A stretch of DNA of 47,058 nt from Clostridiales bacterium (GTDB lineage Bacteria > Bacillota > Clostridia > Lachnospirales > Lachnospiraceae), in the NCBI GenBank assembly GCA_022778745.1, contig JALFSR010000070.1, positions 1 through 47,058 on the forward strand, given 5' to 3'. Below are positions 43,813-47,058 of the stretch, in pieces. The position numbers and the translations under genes were made by a program. Numbering within the stretch: the first letter of the stretch is position 1; each line of letters opens with the position of its first letter. Under the pieces are notes generated by a model that saw only the letters and a list, made by a program, of their open reading frames with translations, was not told where the DNA came from and searched no databases.

Positions 43813-44180
43813 AGATAATATGATATCAACATAGGAAATCCATAACAGAAACATGGCGTTTATCGTGAGATAGTTGGAAAGTAAAAACCGATTGAGAATA
43901 GTAAAATGGACTCTAAATACTTTCTTGAATACAGAATAATGTATATTAAAATATTATTATATCATAAAAATAGCAAAAATACAACTAAGTTAGTCTATCA
44001 GAAAAATAAAAAAAAATGGACTTCTAACTGAGTTGCAGAAATAAAAAAACTATGATAGTATAAGAACACACAGATGAACCGGGGAATTTGTTATATATTT
44101 TAAATGAATACATAGTAACTAATATTTAAATGATTTAAAATGTATGTTCAATTAAAAATAAATAATAAAGGAGCATAATT
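43813..44180. other. regulatory spacer ahead of secreted protein
   Basis: It has no gene. It contains the copy at 43892-43918 of an element also found at 17332-17358, a dyad at 43982-44035 and a promoter-like TTGCAG (44033), 17-bp spacer, TAGTAT (44056). The rest is AT-rich. Confidence 0.5.
43982..44061 (+). promoter_or_regulatory. promoter overlapped by a 12-bp dyad
   Basis: CAACTAAGTTAG and CTAACTGAGTTG (one mismatch, 30 bases apart) form a dyad whose right arm covers the start of TTGCAG, the -35 box. TAGTAT follows at 17 bp. A repressor bound there would block the promoter. Confidence 0.45.
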
Positions 44181-44513
44181 ATGAGGTATATGAAAAAGAT
44201 AATTGCAGTTGCATGTTTGCTTGCTGTTTGCAATAATTCAGTTCCTACTATGGTTAATGCAGCAGAAGTACCAGAATTTTCTCAAGTTCAACCATGTGCA
44301 TATGTTGGAGAAGTATTAAAGTCTTGGGATCATATTTTGCAAACAAGTCCAGATAGTCCTCCGGTGGAATGGGATACTAACCATCAATACATTACCATTA
44401 GTTGTAAAAATGGATATGATTATACAGAAGCAGTTACTAATACAACAAAATGGTATGAGGCACTAGTAGGACGTTATACAGAACATCATGAGAGAACTTA
44501 TACGACGTATTAA
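44181..44513 (+). CDS. small secreted protein, unknown
   Basis: The 110-residue product has a clear signal peptide: basic MRYMKK, a hydrophobic core, and a likely cleavage near residue 27 (VNAAE). The mature part of about 83 residues has two Cys (QPCAYV and ISCKNG), several Trp, and ends in HHERTYTTY. No family is recognised. AAGGAGCATAATT precedes the ATG. It is followed by a terminator-like hairpin and, further on, an ABC exporter. A secreted peptide or bacteriocin-like role is only a guess from size and position. Confidence 0.6.
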   Translation: MRYMKKIIAVACLLAVCNNSVPTMVNAAEVPEFSQVQPCAYVGEVLKSWDHILQTSPDSPPVEWDTNHQYITISCKNGYDYTEAVTNTTKWYEALVGRYTEHHERTYTTY

Positions 44514-44534
44514 TTCACATTATTAATACGTTTG

Positions 44535-44575
44535 AATGGCAATTATAGATTTTATGTAAATCTATAATTGCCATT
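44535..44575 (+). terminator. perfect 18-bp hairpin after secreted protein gene
   Basis: AATGGCAATTATAGATTT, loop TATGT, and the exact complement. The following TAATTCATTCTTAATTATT is T-rich without a run. It likely terminates the small gene. Confidence 0.65.
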
Positions 44576-44600
44576 TAATTCATTCTTAATTATTAGGTAA

Positions 44601-44775
44601 TTGCGAAACTCACTGACCACACTTTATGCACTTTGCATGAAAATAAAAGCTAAAATGAATATATTCAGATAAAATTTTGTGCAAGACCTACATTGAAATT
44701 TAAAGTTTGGTGAGGAGAGAAGTAGAAACAAGACTTAAAAAATCTAGGTTTTATAAGGCTTTCAGAGTTTCGCAA
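44601..44775. mobile_element. MITE-like element with terminal inverted repeats
   Basis: TTGCGAAACTC at 44601-44611 and GAGTTTCGCAA at 44765-44775 are perfect 11-bp inverted repeats. Similarity extends outward (GG..AATT on both sides) and inward with an indel (CTC-ACTGA versus CTCTGA). The 175-bp interior has no gene. This is the structure of a miniature inverted-repeat element or a solo remnant of an insertion sequence. Confidence 0.5.
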
Positions 44776-44813
44776 ACGCCTATTGTTAATTATTATAGAA
44801 AGAAGTGAAGTAC

Positions 44814-45515
44814 ATGGCTGTGATGGAATTAAAGCAAGTGTCAAAAAAAATTCGTAGAAAACAAGTCTTAAAGGATATTGATCTTACATTAGAGGCGGGA
44901 AAAATTATTGGATTAATTGGACCAAATGGAGCAGGAAAGACAACATTGATGCGAATTATGACCAATATGATTCAGGCGGATTCTGGAACGATTCAGCTAT
45001 TTAATCAGGTATATGGAAAAAATAGTGAGCATATTTTCTCTAGAATGGGTGTATTAATTGAACAGCCGTCCTGTTATCCTTATATGACTGGTCGGCAAAA
45101 TGTAGACTACATCAGAAAATTAAGAGGACTTTCAGAAAGTGTGTTAGAAGAGACAAAGAAACTAACTGGATTAAACGATGCATGGAATAAAAAGGTAAAA
45201 GAATATTCGCTTGGTATGAAGATGCGTTTGGCATTGGGCATCTGTTTAATGGGAGATCCCGAACTTTTAATATTGGATGAACCAATGAATGGATTGGATC
45301 CTGATGGAATTTTTGCATTAAAAGAAATTTTGATAGAACGACGAAACCATGGGGCAACGGTTCTTATTTCTTCACATCTTCTTTTGGAACTAGAGGAGTT
45401 AGTCGATCAGATTGTCTTATTAAAAGAGGGAACAATCGCAAAAATTTGTGACAATGATTCTAACATAGAACAAGTGTATAATGAGGTCTATGGCTTTAGC
45501 AAAAAGACATTATAG
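44814..45515 (+). CDS. ABC transporter ATP-binding protein (bacitracin type)
   Basis: The 233-residue ATPase has Walker A GPNGAGKTTL, signature YSLGMKMRLALG, Walker B LLILDEPMNGLDPDG and switch His in ISSHLLLELEEL. The ending is short. The NGLDPDG form of Walker B and the signature are usual in BcrA/ScnF-type lantibiotic immunity and bacitracin exporters. Start choices are ATG at 44814 or 44823, with AGAAAGAAGTGA upstream. It is followed by its permease. Confidence 0.88.
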   Translation: MAVMELKQVSKKIRRKQVLKDIDLTLEAGKIIGLIGPNGAGKTTLMRIMTNMIQADSGTIQLFNQVYGKNSEHIFSRMGVLIEQPSCYPYMTGRQNVDYIRKLRGLSESVLEETKKLTGLNDAWNKKVKEYSLGMKMRLALGICLMGDPELLILDEPMNGLDPDGIFALKEILIERRNHGATVLISSHLLLELEELVDQIVLLKEGTIAKICDNDSNIEQVYNEVYGFSKKTL

Positions 45516-45536
45516 GAAGTACGGAGGATTGTAACT

Positions 45537-46655
45537 GTGATTTTGGAATGGAAAAAAGAATGGCTGAAAAAGAAGACATGGATCTTATTAGCAATTGTGA
45601 TTGGGTTGTCTGTTGGAATTAGTGTTTTAATTCACATGCAGGAAGTTAGAAGTAAAGAAATAGAAAAATATAATTATACACATAATATAGAGTTGCTTCA
45701 AGGATTTATAAAAGAAAAAGAGGAATTGTTAGAAAACGATGCAACAAACAAAGCCGTACAAACAGCATTAGAAGAAGATAAAAAACGACTAAATCTATAT
45801 AAGCGTGGATTGGAAGCATTGGAAAGCGGCGATTGGAAAAAAGAATTAAAGCTGAAAATGGAACAGATCGAACAAAATCTTGATGCATACAGGGAAGGAA
45901 GATTTGTTGGGGAGAGCGAAGAAAGTCTGACTAAAACAAAAGAAAAATATGAATATCTTTATGAAAATGACATAAAGCCACAACTATCATATGGTACAGT
46001 CAATGGGTGGAATACATTATACCTTTTTTTAACAGGAGAATTTATACCAAATTTAATGCCTTTATTATTTGTACTGTTTTGTATTGACATGATGTCGGTG
46101 GAATATGACTACAAAACAATGAAACTATTATTGGTACAGCCAATCAGCAGAAAAACAATTTTAATGCGAAAATTATTTGCGGCAATAGTTCATACGATTG
46201 TTTGTAGCATGATTATTTTTGCTTCTGTTTTTATTGCAGGATGCGTCATGGGAGGAACAGGAGACTGGCGGTATCCGATTGATGCAGTGCTGCTTTTTGG
46301 AGAACAAAAATCAATTATAACACTAAAAGATTATTTTCAGCAGTCACTTCCATTGTGGTTATTTAGTAGTATGTTTTTTGTATCATTTGCATTACTTATT
46401 TCTACAATTTGCTCAAACAGCGCAATGGCAACGATGATTGGAATTGTAGCAGTTGAGGGGGGATTTGCAGTGGCAAAAATAGGGCAAGATTCTCCATTGA
46501 TATATCAGCCATTTTATCTTGGCAATATTGGGCAGTTATTTACGATGAAAAATCCACCAAATGGATGGATAACAATAGCAACTCTATTCATCAGTACATT
46601 ATGCTGCGTGGGGATTACATGGAAGCGATTAAAAAGAAAAGACTTTTATCTGTAG
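45537..46655 (+). CDS. ABC-2 permease with extracytoplasmic coiled coil
   Basis: The 372-residue membrane protein has one N-terminal membrane segment (about residues 15-33), a long charged helical region (about 38-150), then a cluster of about five membrane segments. YDYKTMKLLLVQPISRKTIL is the ABC-2 cytoplasmic loop. The layout matches exporters of antimicrobial peptides and of lantibiotic immunity (BcrB/YtrC-like). It starts at GTG after GGAGGATTGTAACT, 21 bases past the ATPase. Confidence 0.83.
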   Translation: MILEWKKEWLKKKTWILLAIVIGLSVGISVLIHMQEVRSKEIEKYNYTHNIELLQGFIKEKEELLENDATNKAVQTALEEDKKRLNLYKRGLEALESGDWKKELKLKMEQIEQNLDAYREGRFVGESEESLTKTKEKYEYLYENDIKPQLSYGTVNGWNTLYLFLTGEFIPNLMPLLFVLFCIDMMSVEYDYKTMKLLLVQPISRKTILMRKLFAAIVHTIVCSMIIFASVFIAGCVMGGTGDWRYPIDAVLLFGEQKSIITLKDYFQQSLPLWLFSSMFFVSFALLISTICSNSAMATMIGIVAVEGGFAVAKIGQDSPLIYQPFYLGNIGQLFTMKNPPNGWITIATLFISTLCCVGITWKRLKRKDFYL

Positions 46656-46690
46656 AAAAAAAGTAAGTATAGAGAACTGGAGGCTATGGA

Positions 46691-46926
46691 TTGCAGGAAA
46701 ATAGTAATTATAAAAATGATTTAAAAGAAATTATTAATTATGGCAAAGATAAGAATCGAAAGGGCAAAGGAGAGTACAGTCTTCAAATGGTAATAAAAGG
46801 AATCATACCATATTATGAATTCAAGAAGATACAATCAGGAGTAAACCCCGTAGATCGTATTGCTTTAGATCGTATATTATATCGAATTGGTCTTTCTCCA
46901 ACTATTATTGAAACTATATGGACCTA
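46691..46926 (+). pseudogene. regulator-like small gene cut by IS3-family element
   Basis: The open frame starts at TTG after GGAGG (7-base spacing) and reads about 78 residues that end in ALDRILYRIGLSPTIIETIW. The RIGLSP stretch resembles a conserved segment of Firmicutes helix-turn-helix regulators with helical sensor domains, though no clear HTH is visible. At 46927 the sequence changes to the end of an IS3-type element, and the remaining codons to 47002 come from it. The family assignment is tentative. Confidence 0.5.
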
Positions 46927-47058
46927 TGTCAATACTTTGGACAAAAAAAGTCGAAAGATTATCCTGCTTTTTTTAGTTCCTCCTCCTTTTGCTGAGGTGT
47001 GATATAACCAATAGCACTGTGGATGCGCTTACGGTTATACCAGCCCTCTATGTATTCA
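46927..47058 (-). mobile_element. IS3-family (IS150-like) insertion sequence, end only
   Basis: The element begins at about 46927 with TGTCAATACTTTGGACAAAA, an end of the TG...CA type with the GGACAAAA stretch seen in IS150-group repeats. It continues to the window edge and carries a transposase on the minus strand. Its other end and the rest of the regulator gene lie outside. Confidence 0.7.
46959..47058 (-). CDS. IS3-family transposase OrfB, C-terminal part
   Basis: Thirty-two residues read EYIEGWYNRKRIHSAIGYIT and PQQKEEELKKAG, then stop. The motif YNRKRIHSAIGY plus TP is the C-terminal end of the DDE integrase of IS3 OrfB. The N-terminal part is off the window. Confidence 0.85.
   Translation of the reverse strand, partial: EYIEGWYNRKRIHSAIGYITPQQKEEELKKAG

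Overview
The window is low-GC DNA of a Gram-positive anaerobe, most likely a Clostridia member of the Lachnospiraceae type. The evidence is AT-rich codon use, strong AGGAGG ribosome binding sites, sigma-A promoters, an anaerobic Hcp/Fnr-like module, and a core gene order (ireB-ruvX-DUF1292 ... mltG-like-trmR-trhP) that matches the Bacillus subtilis yrzL-yrrK-yrzB-yrrL-yrrM-yrrO block. I cannot name the genus. No tRNA, rRNA or CRISPR array was seen.

Layout. Bases 1-1085 are a graveyard of insertion sequences (an IS21 istA tail, a possible IS3-like transposase tail, and an IS200/IS605-type right end next to yitT). Bases 1114-7560 hold yitT, a convergent HD-hydrolase/PhoH pair, and a four-gene module (XRE regulator, PLDc_N-like membrane peptide, ABC ATPase, ABC permease) with a perfect 19-bp hairpin behind the regulator. 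Bases 7561-12590 hold a lipoprotein, an esterase, a decayed exopolysaccharide locus (frameshifted and deleted CpsB phosphatase, a truncated membrane protein, an N-terminally truncated tyrosine kinase with a Tyr-rich tail), uridine phosphorylase and a cysteine-cluster protein. Bases 12728-15860 hold hcp and an iron-sulfur protein, divergent from a Crp/Fnr regulator. A solute-binding-protein remnant, manA and an xpaC-telA pair follow, then a complete oppABCDF operon driven by a fully consensus promoter.

Bases 26287-43812 are mainly housekeeping: a D,D-carboxypeptidase, then prmA, rsmE, a cysteine desulfurase with thiI (sulfur transfer to tRNA), an HPr-like protein lacking the catalytic His, mtaB, ireB, ruvX, DUF1292, RNase J, an MltG-like stub, trmR-trhP (tRNA wobble uridine modification), an M16C peptidase, era and recO. 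RNA modification and translation quality are the dominant theme.

The right end (43813-47058) is accessory: a small secreted protein, a MITE-like inverted-repeat element, a bacitracin-type ABC exporter pair, and a small unrecognised gene cut by an IS3-family element that runs off the window. The best candidates for under-described biology are the two small ABC modules (4449-7560 and 43982-46926), the HPr-like protein that keeps the Ser46 region but not His15, the leader ORF overlapping the carboxypeptidase start, and the decayed capsule locus containing an in-frame A_AAA_AAG heptamer.
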